Below are positions 11,366 through 18,135 of a DNA stretch of 32,524 nt, in pieces (the stretch's first letter is position 1; every line of letters begins with the position of its first letter). The stretch is from Microbispora triticiradicis (GTDB lineage: Bacteria; Actinomycetota; Actinomycetes; Streptosporangiales; Streptosporangiaceae). Below the pieces are notes generated by a model. The model was given only the letters and a program-made list of their open reading frames with translations. It was not told where the DNA came from and did not search any database. A program made the translations under genes and the position numbers. The stretch is from positions 1 through 32,524 of the forward strand of contig QFZU02000069.1 in NCBI GenBank assembly GCA_003260025.2, written 5' to 3'.

Positions 11366-11433
11366 TACTGTCTTTACTAGCCCTTTACACACGGGTGGGA
11401 CGCATGAGGCGTCCCACACGACAGCACCTGGAG
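11366..11433 (+). promoter_or_regulatory. Proximal promoter and leader hairpin of paralogue C
   Basis: The -10 is TACTGT (11366-11371). The hairpin is GTGGGACGC (11395-11403) with GCGTCCCAC (11409-11417), a perfect 9-bp stem on loop ATGAG. CTGGAG is the Shine-Dalgarno. The -10 aligns with those of D-I through the shared CCCTTTAC block that follows it. No good -35 is visible, which suggests activator dependence. Confidence 0.65.
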
Positions 11434-11437
11434 TTTC

Positions 11438-12622
11438 ATGAACACCCGAGTCAGGCGCCTGATCCTCCCCATCGGAGGCATCGCCGCCGCCGGCCTCGTC
11501 GGGGCCACCCTGGCAGTGCCGGCTCAGGCCGCTCCCGACACGGCCTCGGACACCCTGGCCGCGAGCGGAGTCGCCGCGAAGAACATCGTCGCCTACTGGC
11601 TGACCGAGAAGGCCGCCAACCTGGTCAACGCCACCCCGTACGGGTACGAGACCCAGGTCCCCGCCAAGCACATCTCCAAGGGCGGGCCGTCCGCGGACAG
11701 CAAGCCGGGCACCGTCGCCCCCACCGGCGGCGGCACCAAGGCCAGCGGCGCTTCCAAGAACGTGAACCTGCCGCGTACCACCGGCAAGGTCTTCTTCGTC
11801 GGCGCCGACCACAGGCCGCACTGGTGCACCGCCACCTCGCTGCAGTCGAAGTACCACAACGTGGTCGCCACCGCCGGCCACTGCGTGTACGACACCGAGT
11901 CGAACAAGGCCACCATGAAGTACTGGGTCTTCGTGCCCGGTTACTACCAGGGCAAGGCTCCGTGGGGCATCTACGTCGGCAAGACGGCCTACACCCACTA
12001 CGACTTCGACGTGTACGAGGACGGCGACCGCGACTACGCGTTCGTGACCGTCTACAACGGCATCAAGGCCGGCCGCGGCGGCGACCTGCGCAACGTCGCC
12101 GAGTGGAACTGGAAGCAGGTCGACAAGAAGGAGTACAACAAGTACGACCGCTTCATCCGCAAGGCCAAGGGCGGCAAGTACTACGTGGTGAAGTTCACCG
12201 ACGCCGGCCGCCTCGGCGACAACGTCGGCGGCCAGGGCTTCGCCTACAACCAGAAGATCGGCAAGTACGTCTACGTCTTCGGCTACCCGAGCGGGTCGCA
12301 CCCGGACGGCAACCACGCCTTCTCCGGCCAGACCCTCAAGTGGTCGTACGGCAAGACCTTCGCCGCCAAGGCCCCGGCCGTGAAGGCCGAGGAGCTCCAG
12401 GGCGTGAAGTCGTCCTTCACCGGTGAGGGCTCCTCGGGCTCCGCGTGGCTGCTCAACTACTCGAGCAGCCGTCGCCTGGGCTACCTGAACGGCGTCACCA
12501 GCGGTGTCTCCGACACCGACGGCAACGACCGGATCGACACCAGCGTCTCCCCGTACTTCGACGGCGAGACCTACGGCGTCTACAAGGCCGCCGCCAACGT
12601 CTGGTCCGGCTCCATCGCCTGA
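11438..12622 (+). CDS. Paralogue C: secreted trypsin-fold protein, Ser kept but Cys pair lost (transitional)
   Basis: A 394-residue exported protein. Its signal peptide ends near AVPAQA (about residue 30), and the propeptide-like region contains ANLVNATPY and the linker DSKPGTVAP. His148 (TAGHC) and Asp199 (DRDYAF) are present. Aligned on the following Trp337, the Ser loop reads GSSGSAW, so Ser333 is in the catalytic place but the usual second Gly is Ser335. The Cys pair of A, B and I is replaced (WSYGK, VKSSF), and one residue is inserted before the Ser loop (TGEGSSG). Activity is uncertain. The insert after VTVYNG (about residues 208-253) is unique to this copy. CRP-type site and leader hairpin are present. 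Confidence 0.88.
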   Translation: MNTRVRRLILPIGGIAAAGLVGATLAVPAQAAPDTASDTLAASGVAAKNIVAYWLTEKAANLVNATPYGYETQVPAKHISKGGPSADSKPGTVAPTGGGTKASGASKNVNLPRTTGKVFFVGADHRPHWCTATSLQSKYHNVVATAGHCVYDTESNKATMKYWVFVPGYYQGKAPWGIYVGKTAYTHYDFDVYEDGDRDYAFVTVYNGIKAGRGGDLRNVAEWNWKQVDKKEYNKYDRFIRKAKGGKYYVVKFTDAGRLGDNVGGQGFAYNQKIGKYVYVFGYPSGSHPDGNHAFSGQTLKWSYGKTFAAKAPAVKAEELQGVKSSFTGEGSSGSAWLLNYSSSRRLGYLNGVTSGVSDTDGNDRIDTSVSPYFDGETYGVYKAAANVWSGSIA

Positions 12623-12658
12623 TCCGCCTGATCGCCGCACGCGGCGACACCCCCCCAT

Positions 12659-12690
12659 GGAAGGCCCGGCTGTCCTCAGCCGGGCCTTCC
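12659..12690 (+). terminator. Terminator after paralogue C
   Basis: A perfect 13-bp stem (12659-12671 with 12678-12690) with loop GTCCTC, 36 nt after the stop of C. The rest of the gap to the next CRP-type site (12691-12808) shows no gene. Confidence 0.7.
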
Positions 12691-12808
12691 GGCGTACCGA
12701 CGGAAATTCTGCGACGGGGGCGTAAACCCGGAGACGCGGAAGCGCGACGCCGCCCGATGCGAAGACCCAGGTCAGGCGGCGTCGATACGCCCCGTTCCAC
12801 TCATATGC

Positions 12809-12824
12809 TGTGATTTGCGTCACA
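12809..12824 (+). promoter_or_regulatory. CRP-type palindrome upstream of paralogue D
   Basis: TGTGATTTGCGTCACA is an exact TGTGA-N6-TCACA site, 217 nt before the TAAGGT -10 box of D. Between them (12825-13025) no gene is seen. Confidence 0.7.
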
Positions 12825-13025
12825 TCGCGAAGCGGCCGTCGACGTCACGCCCTTCCACAGGATTCGGTCAGAAAACTCCCAGGGAACTCCCAGGCTGCGG
12901 AAACGATCGGTGAGACGGGTCGACAGAAAGGTTTTCACTCCGTCAGTCAGGTCACGCGAAGATCTCGGCGCGCGGCGGGCCCCGAGGCCCGTCCCGTTCG
13001 CCTGTTTCGGTCCAAATCGGGGCTG

Positions 13026-13090
13026 TAAGGTCTGGCCATCCCTCTTCTGACGGATGGGACGCAAGAGGCGTCTCACGACAGACCAAGGAG
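13026..13090 (+). promoter_or_regulatory. Proximal promoter and leader hairpin of paralogue D
   Basis: The -10 is TAAGGT (13026-13031). TGGGACGC (13055-13062) pairs with GCGTCTCA (13068-13075) across loop AAGAG, with one G-T pair. AAGGAG (13085-13090) lies six nt before the ATG. The hairpin starts 29 nt after the first base of the -10, as in C and G. Confidence 0.65.
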
Positions 13091-13096
13091 TTCCCC

Positions 13097-14320
13097 ATGA
13101 AGCGCACTCTGGCTTTCGGTGGCCTCGTCGCCACCGCCGGCCTCCTGGCCGCGGGCCTCGCCGCCCCGGCTCAGGCCACCCCGCAGGACGTCGCCAGCGA
13201 CGCACTCGCCACCAACGGCATCGCGGCTTGGGCCACGGCCGCCTACTGGTGGAACAACGAGTACGCGAACCTGGTCAACGCGACGCCTTACAACGTCGAG
13301 ACCAAGGTCGTCGCCAAGCACATCAGCAAGGGCGGTCCGGCTCCGGACAGCAAGCCCGGTGTGGTGCCGGCGATCGGCGACGAGAAGAAGTCGGCCGCGA
13401 AGTCGAAGAACGTGAACCTGCCCAAGACCACGGGCAAGGTCTTCTTCGACGGCGCCGACGGCAGGCCGCACTGGTGCTCCGCCACCTCCGTGCAGTCCGC
13501 CTACCACAACATGGTCGCGACCGCCGGACACTGTGTCTACGACACCGAGTCCAACGCGGCCACCCTGAAGAACTGGGTGTTCGTTCCGGGTTACTACCAG
13601 AGCAAGACCCCGTGGGGCATCTACGTCGGTAAGACCGCCTACACGCACTACGACTACGACGTGTACGAGGACGGCGACCGCGACTACGCGTTCGTCACCG
13701 TGTACAACGGCCTCAAGTTCAACCACGACGGGGTCATCCCGTTCACGCCGGCGAACCCGGGCTCGTGGAAGAAGGTTTCCTACGAGACCTACAGCAAGTT
13801 CCCGGTGTGGTTCCGTGGCTCGAAGTGGGTCTGCCACGTCGGCAACACCTACTACGTGTGGGCGTTCGAGGACGCGGGTCGCCTGGGTGACAACGTGGGT
13901 GGTCAGGGTCTGGCCTACAACCAGAAGATCGGCCAGCCGGTCTTCGTGTTCGGCTACCCCAGCGGCAAGCACCCCGACGGCAACCAGGCCTTCACCGGCA
14001 AGACCCTCAAGTGGACCTACGGCAAGACCTTCGCCGCGACCGCTCCGTCGGTCAAGGCCGAGGAGCTGCAGGCCGTCAAGTCGTCCTTCACCGGCGAGGG
14101 CGCGCTCGGCTCGTCCTGGCTGCTGAAGTACAACAACGGCCGTCGTCTCGGCTACCTGAACGGCGTGACCATCGGCGTCTCCGACACCGACGGCAACGAC
14201 CGGTACGACACCTCCGTCTCCCCGTACTTCGACGGCGAGACCTACGGCGTCTACAGCGCGGCCAAGAACAACTGGTCCGGCTCCATCGCGGTGCCGTGGG
14301 AGAACCCGCTGAACCACTGA
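13097..14320 (+). CDS. Paralogue D: secreted trypsin-fold pseudoprotease (Ser replaced by Leu)
   Basis: A 407-residue exported protein. The signal peptide MKRTLAFGGLVATAGLLAAG with an APAQA cleavage region is shared with E, F and G. His145 and Asp196 are kept. The Ser loop reads GALGSSW, placing Leu337 where the catalytic Ser should be. The second Cys pair is lost (WTYGK, VKSSF). The copy-specific insert (about residues 205-254) is rich in aromatic residues and contains a lone Cys246 with no obvious partner. A 187-bp block at 13886-14072 differs from gene E by one base. Hydrolytic activity is unlikely; it may be a binding or decoy protein. Confidence 0.87.
   Translation: MKRTLAFGGLVATAGLLAAGLAAPAQATPQDVASDALATNGIAAWATAAYWWNNEYANLVNATPYNVETKVVAKHISKGGPAPDSKPGVVPAIGDEKKSAAKSKNVNLPKTTGKVFFDGADGRPHWCSATSVQSAYHNMVATAGHCVYDTESNAATLKNWVFVPGYYQSKTPWGIYVGKTAYTHYDYDVYEDGDRDYAFVTVYNGLKFNHDGVIPFTPANPGSWKKVSYETYSKFPVWFRGSKWVCHVGNTYYVWAFEDAGRLGDNVGGQGLAYNQKIGQPVFVFGYPSGKHPDGNQAFTGKTLKWTYGKTFAATAPSVKAEELQAVKSSFTGEGALGSSWLLKYNNGRRLGYLNGVTIGVSDTDGNDRYDTSVSPYFDGETYGVYSAAKNNWSGSIAVPWENPLNH
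13886..14072 (+). repeat. 187-bp near-identical block shared with paralogue E
   Basis: Matches 15691-15877 in gene E with a single C/G difference (TACCCC versus TACCCG). Flanking sequence diverges at once on the 5' side, where the copy-specific insert lies. This points to recent duplication or gene conversion between D and E. Confidence 0.85.
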
Positions 14321-14342
14321 TCCCAGCGGTTCAGGCTTGACG

Positions 14343-14376
14343 AAGAGCCCGGCCTCCGGCCGGGCTCTTTCGTTTT
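14343..14376 (+). terminator. Terminator after paralogue D
   Basis: A perfect 12-bp stem (14343-14354 with 14358-14369) with loop TCC, followed by TCGTTTT. It is one of the clearest intrinsic terminators here. The gap 14377-14559 shows no gene. Confidence 0.8.
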
Positions 14377-14520
14377 CTCCCAATACCTGACGACGGCCTT
14401 ATTCTCCGCCCGGGAGAGGTAAACCAAGAGAGGGCCTCGCACGACGTGGCCGGAAACGTGCCTTTCTCCGTTCGCCGTGCCGCGCCACCATTCGGCCACC
14501 CTAGGTGAGGCCTGGGCGCG

Positions 14521-14575
14521 TTAGACGGATCAGCCGCCCGACCAGTGCCATCGCAGTGGTGTGATTCGCGTCACA
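14521..14575 (+). promoter_or_regulatory. TTAGACG box and CRP-type palindrome upstream of paralogue E
   Basis: TTAGACGG begins at 14521. The palindrome TGTGATTCGCGTCACA occupies 14560-14575, exactly 39 nt downstream. The same box-to-palindrome distance is found before F and G. The palindrome lies 208 nt before the TATGGT -10 of E, and no gene lies between them. Confidence 0.68.
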
Positions 14576-14754
14576 GCCATTCCTGACGCCCCGGCACAGG
14601 GATTTCCACGACCGCCGGTGAAGATCGGAAAGGAAGATTCTCTAGCTGCGGCAATGGCCCACCCGGAACGATCCATCCCCCATGGTGACGACATCACGAA
14701 TTGGTCACAAGCGGGCGGAGTCGGATTAGACGTCAAAAGCTGCCATACGTCCGC

Positions 14755-14833
14755 AAGATCTGCGCTGTATGGTTCTGCCTATCCCTTTACTGACGCATGG
14801 GACGCATGAGGCGTTCCACGACAGAGCAAGGAG
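14755..14833 (+). promoter_or_regulatory. Proximal promoter and leader hairpin of paralogue E
   Basis: AAGATC (14755-14760) lies 13 nt before the -10 TATGGT (14768-14773), as in F and G. TGGGACGC (14798-14805) pairs with GCGTTCCA (14811-14818) on loop ATGAG, with one G-T pair. AAGGAG (14828-14833) is the Shine-Dalgarno. Confidence 0.65.
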
Positions 14834-14838
14834 TTCCT

Positions 14839-16098
14839 GTGAAGCGCACTCTCGCCTTCGGTGGCCTCGTCGCCACCGCCGGGCTCCTGGCCGCGGGGCT
14901 CGCCGCCCCGGCCCAGGCCGGCAGTGACGTCGCCAGCGCCCCGCTGGCCGCCACCGGCATCCAGGCCAAGAACATCGCCGCCTTCTGGCTGGCGGAGAAC
15001 GCGGCCAACCTGATCAACGCCACGCCGTACAACGTCGAGACCAAGGTCGTCGCCAAGCACATCTCCAAGGGTGGCCCGGCGGCCGACAGCAAGCCCGGCG
15101 TCGTTCCGGCGATCGGCGACGAGAAGAAGACCGCCGCCAAGTCGAAGAACGTGAACCTCCCCAAGACCACCGGCAAGGTGTTCTTCGCGGACGGGTTCAA
15201 GTGGGTCCACGGTCGGGGCAACCACTGGTACCCGCAGGCCGTTAACCCGCACTGGTGCACGGCGACCTCGATCCAGTCGGCGTACCGCAACCTGGTCGCC
15301 ACCGCTGGCCACTGCGTCTACGACACGGTGTCCAACAAGGCGACGCTGAACTACTGGGTCTTCATCCCGGGTTACTACCAGGGCAAGACCCCGTGGGGCG
15401 TGTACGTGGGCAAGACGGCCTACACGCACTACGACTACGACGTGTACGAGGACGGCGACCGCGACTACGCGTTCGTCACCGTGTACAACGGCATCAAGTT
15501 CCCGCACGACGGCTTCGCCGGCATCTGGCAGCTGATCAAGGACCGCAAGTGGGACGAGCTGAAGTCGTACGCCGGCTTCCAGGAGGTGGACTTCAACACC
15601 TTCAAGGCGTACCACGACGAGGACGCTCTGCCCCACTACGCCGCCAACGGCAAGTTCTACGTGTGGAAGTTCGCTGACGCCGGTCGCCTCGGTGACAACG
15701 TGGGTGGTCAGGGTCTGGCCTACAACCAGAAGATCGGCCAGCCGGTCTTCGTGTTCGGCTACCCGAGCGGCAAGCACCCCGACGGCAACCAGGCCTTCAC
15801 CGGCAAGACCCTCAAGTGGACCTACGGCAAGACCTTCGCCGCGACCGCTCCGTCGGTCAAGGCCGAGGAGCTGCAGGGCGTGAAGTCCTCCTTCACGGGT
15901 GAGGGCTCGCTGGGTTCGGCGTGGCTGCTGAAGTACAACAACGGCCGTCGTCTCGGCTACCTGAACGGCGTGACCATCGGCGTCTCCGACACCGACGGCA
16001 ACGACCGTTACGACACCTCCGTCTCCCCGTACTTCGACGGCGAGACCTACGGCGTCTACAGCGCGGCCAAGAACAACTGGTCCGGCTCGATCGCCTAA
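14839..16098 (+). CDS. Paralogue E: secreted trypsin-fold pseudoprotease with the longest insert
   Basis: A 419-residue exported protein starting at GTG 14839. This gives the same signal peptide as D, F and G and sits five nt after AAGGAG. An in-frame ATG at 14797 lies inside the leader hairpin and is rejected as the main start. His158 and Asp209 are kept, and Leu358 replaces the catalytic Ser (GSLGSAW). The second Cys pair is lost. It has a large loop before Cys-42-type Cys (ADGFKWVHGRGNHWYPQAVN), related to that of G, and the longest copy-specific insert after VTVYNG (about residues 218-281, rich in Trp, Lys, Asp). Likely non-catalytic. Confidence 0.87.
   Translation: MKRTLAFGGLVATAGLLAAGLAAPAQAGSDVASAPLAATGIQAKNIAAFWLAENAANLINATPYNVETKVVAKHISKGGPAADSKPGVVPAIGDEKKTAAKSKNVNLPKTTGKVFFADGFKWVHGRGNHWYPQAVNPHWCTATSIQSAYRNLVATAGHCVYDTVSNKATLNYWVFIPGYYQGKTPWGVYVGKTAYTHYDYDVYEDGDRDYAFVTVYNGIKFPHDGFAGIWQLIKDRKWDELKSYAGFQEVDFNTFKAYHDEDALPHYAANGKFYVWKFADAGRLGDNVGGQGLAYNQKIGQPVFVFGYPSGKHPDGNQAFTGKTLKWTYGKTFAATAPSVKAEELQGVKSSFTGEGSLGSAWLLKYNNGRRLGYLNGVTIGVSDTDGNDRYDTSVSPYFDGETYGVYSAAKNNWSGSIA
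15691..15877 (+). repeat. 187-bp near-identical block shared with paralogue D
   Basis: Partner of 13886-14072, with one mismatch in 187 bp. It encodes the GDNVGGQG to KAEEL framework directly after the variable insert. Confidence 0.85.
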
Positions 16099-16159
16099 CT
16101 CTCTTCGAGAGCACAAGCGGTCACCCGTCAGGGGTCCAAACCCTGACACGGTCCACCCG

Positions 16160-16187
16160 AAGGGCCCGGCTTCCGAGCCGGGCCCTT
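16160..16187 (+). terminator. Terminator after paralogue E
   Basis: A perfect 12-bp stem (16160-16171 with 16176-16187) with loop TCCG, 62 nt after the stop. The gap to the next TTAGACG box is empty. Confidence 0.7.
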
Positions 16188-16228
16188 TCGGCGTCTCCGG
16201 GCGCCCGAAGACGGGGATCGGGGCGTGC

Positions 16229-16283
16229 TTAGACGGTTCGGCCGCCGATTCCGCTCCCTCCGGTCACTGTGATTTGGCTCACA
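16229..16283 (+). promoter_or_regulatory. TTAGACG box and CRP-type palindrome upstream of paralogue F
   Basis: TTAGACGG starts at 16229, and TGTGATTTGGCTCACA occupies 16268-16283, again 39 nt apart. The palindrome is 200 nt before the TATGTT -10 of F. An open frame starting at 16269 runs through this region into F but has no Shine-Dalgarno and crosses the promoter. Confidence 0.68.
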
Positions 16284-16454
16284 CAGACGAGAGCCGCACC
16301 CTTCCCGCGCCCCCTCACAGCGAGGATTCAGCCTTCCGCTCCACCTGCGCACTCGGCTCCGTTTCGGCTACCCCAAACCGGAGCCGAATCCGATAACGGA
16401 ACGGTAACGCGCCGACGGCTCCTCTCCGAGGTGCCGCGAACGCTTTCTGTCGTG

Positions 16455-16534
16455 AAGATCTGCCCGGTATGTTCCTTGGCGATCCCTTTACTGACGCATG
16501 GGACGCATGAGGCGTCTCACGACAGAGCAAGGAG
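16455..16534 (+). promoter_or_regulatory. Proximal promoter and leader hairpin of paralogue F
   Basis: AAGATC (16455-16460), then -10 TATGTT (16468-16473). TGGGACGC (16499-16506) pairs with GCGTCTCA (16512-16519) on loop ATGAG. AAGGAG (16529-16534) follows. A 16-codon frame starting at ATG 16498 ends in a TGA that overlaps the start codon of F (ATGA). Confidence 0.65.
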
Positions 16535-16544
16535 CACACCCTCA

Positions 16545-17627
16545 ATGAAGCGCACCCTGGCTTTCGGTGGCCTCGTCGCCACCGCCGGCCTCCTCGCCGC
16601 CGGTCTCGCCGCCCCCGCCCAGGCGGCCGGCAGGACCTGGGCCAACGACAACCTGGCCTCCACGAACTCGGCCGCCCTCCAGGTCATCAAGTACTGGCGG
16701 GGCGAGCGGGCGTCGAACTTCGAGAACGCCACGCCGTACACCGTCGAGACCAAGGTCGCCGCCAAGCACGTCTCCAAGGGCGGGCCGTCCGCGGACAGCA
16801 AGCCCGGCGTCGTGCCGGCCATCGGTGACGAGAAGAAGTCGAGCAGCACCTCGAAGAACGTGAACCTGCCCAAGACCACGGGCAAGGTGTTCTTCCGCGG
16901 CGCCGACGGCAGGCCGCACTGGTGCTCGGCCACCTCCGTGCAGTCGACCTACCACAACCTGGTCGCGACCGCGGGTCACTGCGTGTACGACACCGTGTCC
17001 AACAAGGCCACGATGGACTACTGGGTGTTCGTCCCGGGTTACTACCAGGGCAAGACCCCGTGGGGCATCTACGTCGGCAAGACGGCCTACACCCACTACG
17101 ACTACGACGTGTACGAGGACGGCGACCGCGACTACGCGTTCGTCACCGTGTACAACGGCGTGCTCCCGTCGTGGGAGAAGCGCCGGCTCGTCATCAAGGA
17201 CGTCGGCCGTCTCGGCGACAACGTGGGCGGGCAGGGCCTGGCCTACAACCAGAAGATCGGCAGCTCGGTCTACGTCTTCGGTTACCCGAGCGGGTCGCAC
17301 CCGGACGGCAACCACGCCTTCTCCGGCAAGACCCTCAAGTGGTCGTACGGCAAGACCTTCGCCGCGACCGCTCCGGCCATCAAGGCCGAGGAGCTCCAGG
17401 GCGTGAAGTCCTCCTTCACCGGTGAGGGCTCGCTCGGCTCGGCGTGGCTGCTGCAGTACAAGAGCGCCCGTCGTCTCGGCTACCTGAACGGCGTGACCAT
17501 CGGCGTCTCCGACACCGACGGCAACGACCGGTACGACACCTCCGTCTCCCCGTACTTCGACGGCGAGACCTACGGCGTCTACAACGCGGCCAAGAACAAC
17601 TGGTCCGGCAAGATCACCGCGCAGTAG
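16545..17627 (+). CDS. Paralogue F: secreted trypsin-fold pseudoprotease with a minimal insert
   Basis: A 360-residue exported protein with the MKRTLAFGG signal peptide, starting at ATG 16545, ten nt after AAGGAG. His145 and Asp196 are kept, and Leu297 replaces the catalytic Ser (GSLGSAW). The second Cys pair is lost (WSYGK, VKSSF). The segment after VTVYNG is the shortest of C-G (about 15 residues: VLPSWEKRRLVIKDV), so it shows the framework with almost no insert. Its propeptide (WRGERASNFENATPY) also differs from the neighbours. The C terminus is SGKITAQ rather than the SGSIA of C, E and G. Confidence 0.87.
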   Translation: MKRTLAFGGLVATAGLLAAGLAAPAQAAGRTWANDNLASTNSAALQVIKYWRGERASNFENATPYTVETKVAAKHVSKGGPSADSKPGVVPAIGDEKKSSSTSKNVNLPKTTGKVFFRGADGRPHWCSATSVQSTYHNLVATAGHCVYDTVSNKATMDYWVFVPGYYQGKTPWGIYVGKTAYTHYDYDVYEDGDRDYAFVTVYNGVLPSWEKRRLVIKDVGRLGDNVGGQGLAYNQKIGSSVYVFGYPSGSHPDGNHAFSGKTLKWSYGKTFAATAPAIKAEELQGVKSSFTGEGSLGSAWLLQYKSARRLGYLNGVTIGVSDTDGNDRYDTSVSPYFDGETYGVYNAAKNNWSGKITAQ

Positions 17628-17667
17628 TCCTCACGCGAGTCCCACTCGCGCGGACGACCGTACGACC

Positions 17668-17696
17668 GCGGGCCGGTGGTGAACCCACCGGCCCGC
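17668..17696 (+). terminator. Terminator after paralogue F
   Basis: A perfect 12-bp GC stem (17668-17679 with 17685-17696), loop TGAAC, no T tract, 40 nt after the stop. Confidence 0.6.
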
Positions 17697-17765
17697 ACCC
17701 GTACCACCCTCGTCCGGCCGGCGGAGAACCCCTCGGCGGCGAGCGAACAGGTTCCATCCCACCCG

Positions 17766-17793
17766 GAGCCCCGGCCGTACTACGCCGGGGCTC
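17766..17793 (+). terminator. Second hairpin in the F-G gap
   Basis: GAGCCCCGGC (17766-17775) pairs with GCCGGGGCTC (17784-17793). It may be a back-up terminator or a relic of a duplicated gene end. No gene lies between it and the next regulatory block. Confidence 0.4.
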
Positions 17794-17812
17794 GGGGCGT
17801 TCAAGGGGCCCC

Positions 17813-17867
17813 TTAGACGCGCCGCGGGCCGATCCGGTGGCATTCGTTTCATGTGATTCGCGTCACA
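17813..17867 (+). promoter_or_regulatory. TTAGACG box and CRP-type palindrome upstream of paralogue G
   Basis: TTAGACGC starts at 17813, and TGTGATTCGCGTCACA occupies 17852-17867, 39 nt apart as in E and F. The palindrome is identical to that of E and lies 212 nt before the TATGGT -10 of G. The DNA between has no gene. Confidence 0.68.
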
Positions 17868-18050
17868 CTGCCGTTTTTGTGGACCGAAACAAACGTCCCA
17901 GGCGCCCCTTGCTCCCCACGCTCGCACTTGACCGACCATCTGGGCAAATGTCTGCCTAGGTCGTAAAAAAGCACTCCTTGGCGTGAAGATTACGGATTGA
18001 TCTCGCCGCTCCGGCGGCCTGCGACGGCACGGGAACCGCTACCGCATCTC

Positions 18051-18128
18051 AAGATCGTCCCTGTATGGTCCAGCCATCCCTTCACTGACGGATGGGGCGC
18101 ATGAGGCGTCTCACGCCAGACCAAGGAG
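18051..18128 (+). promoter_or_regulatory. Proximal promoter and leader hairpin of paralogue G
   Basis: AAGATC (18051-18056), then -10 TATGGT (18064-18069). TGGGGCGC (18093-18100) pairs with GCGTCTCA (18106-18113) on loop ATGAG with two G-T pairs. AAGGAG (18123-18128) follows. A 15-codon frame starting at 18092 ends in a TGA overlapping the start codon of G. Confidence 0.65.
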
Positions 18129-18135
18129 TTTCCCC

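Noticed and set aside
11309..12823. Long minus-strand open frames opposite paralogue C, and similar ones opposite D, E, G and H
   Set aside because: Their Val/Ala/Gly/Asp/Arg-rich repeats mirror the + strand genes, and they cross promoters and terminators of those genes.
14797..14838. Upstream ATG as the start of paralogue E (also 7981 for A and 16269 for F)
   Set aside because: These starts lie in the leader hairpin or promoter, lack a Shine-Dalgarno and would bury the signal peptide; the chosen starts follow AAGGAG-like sites.
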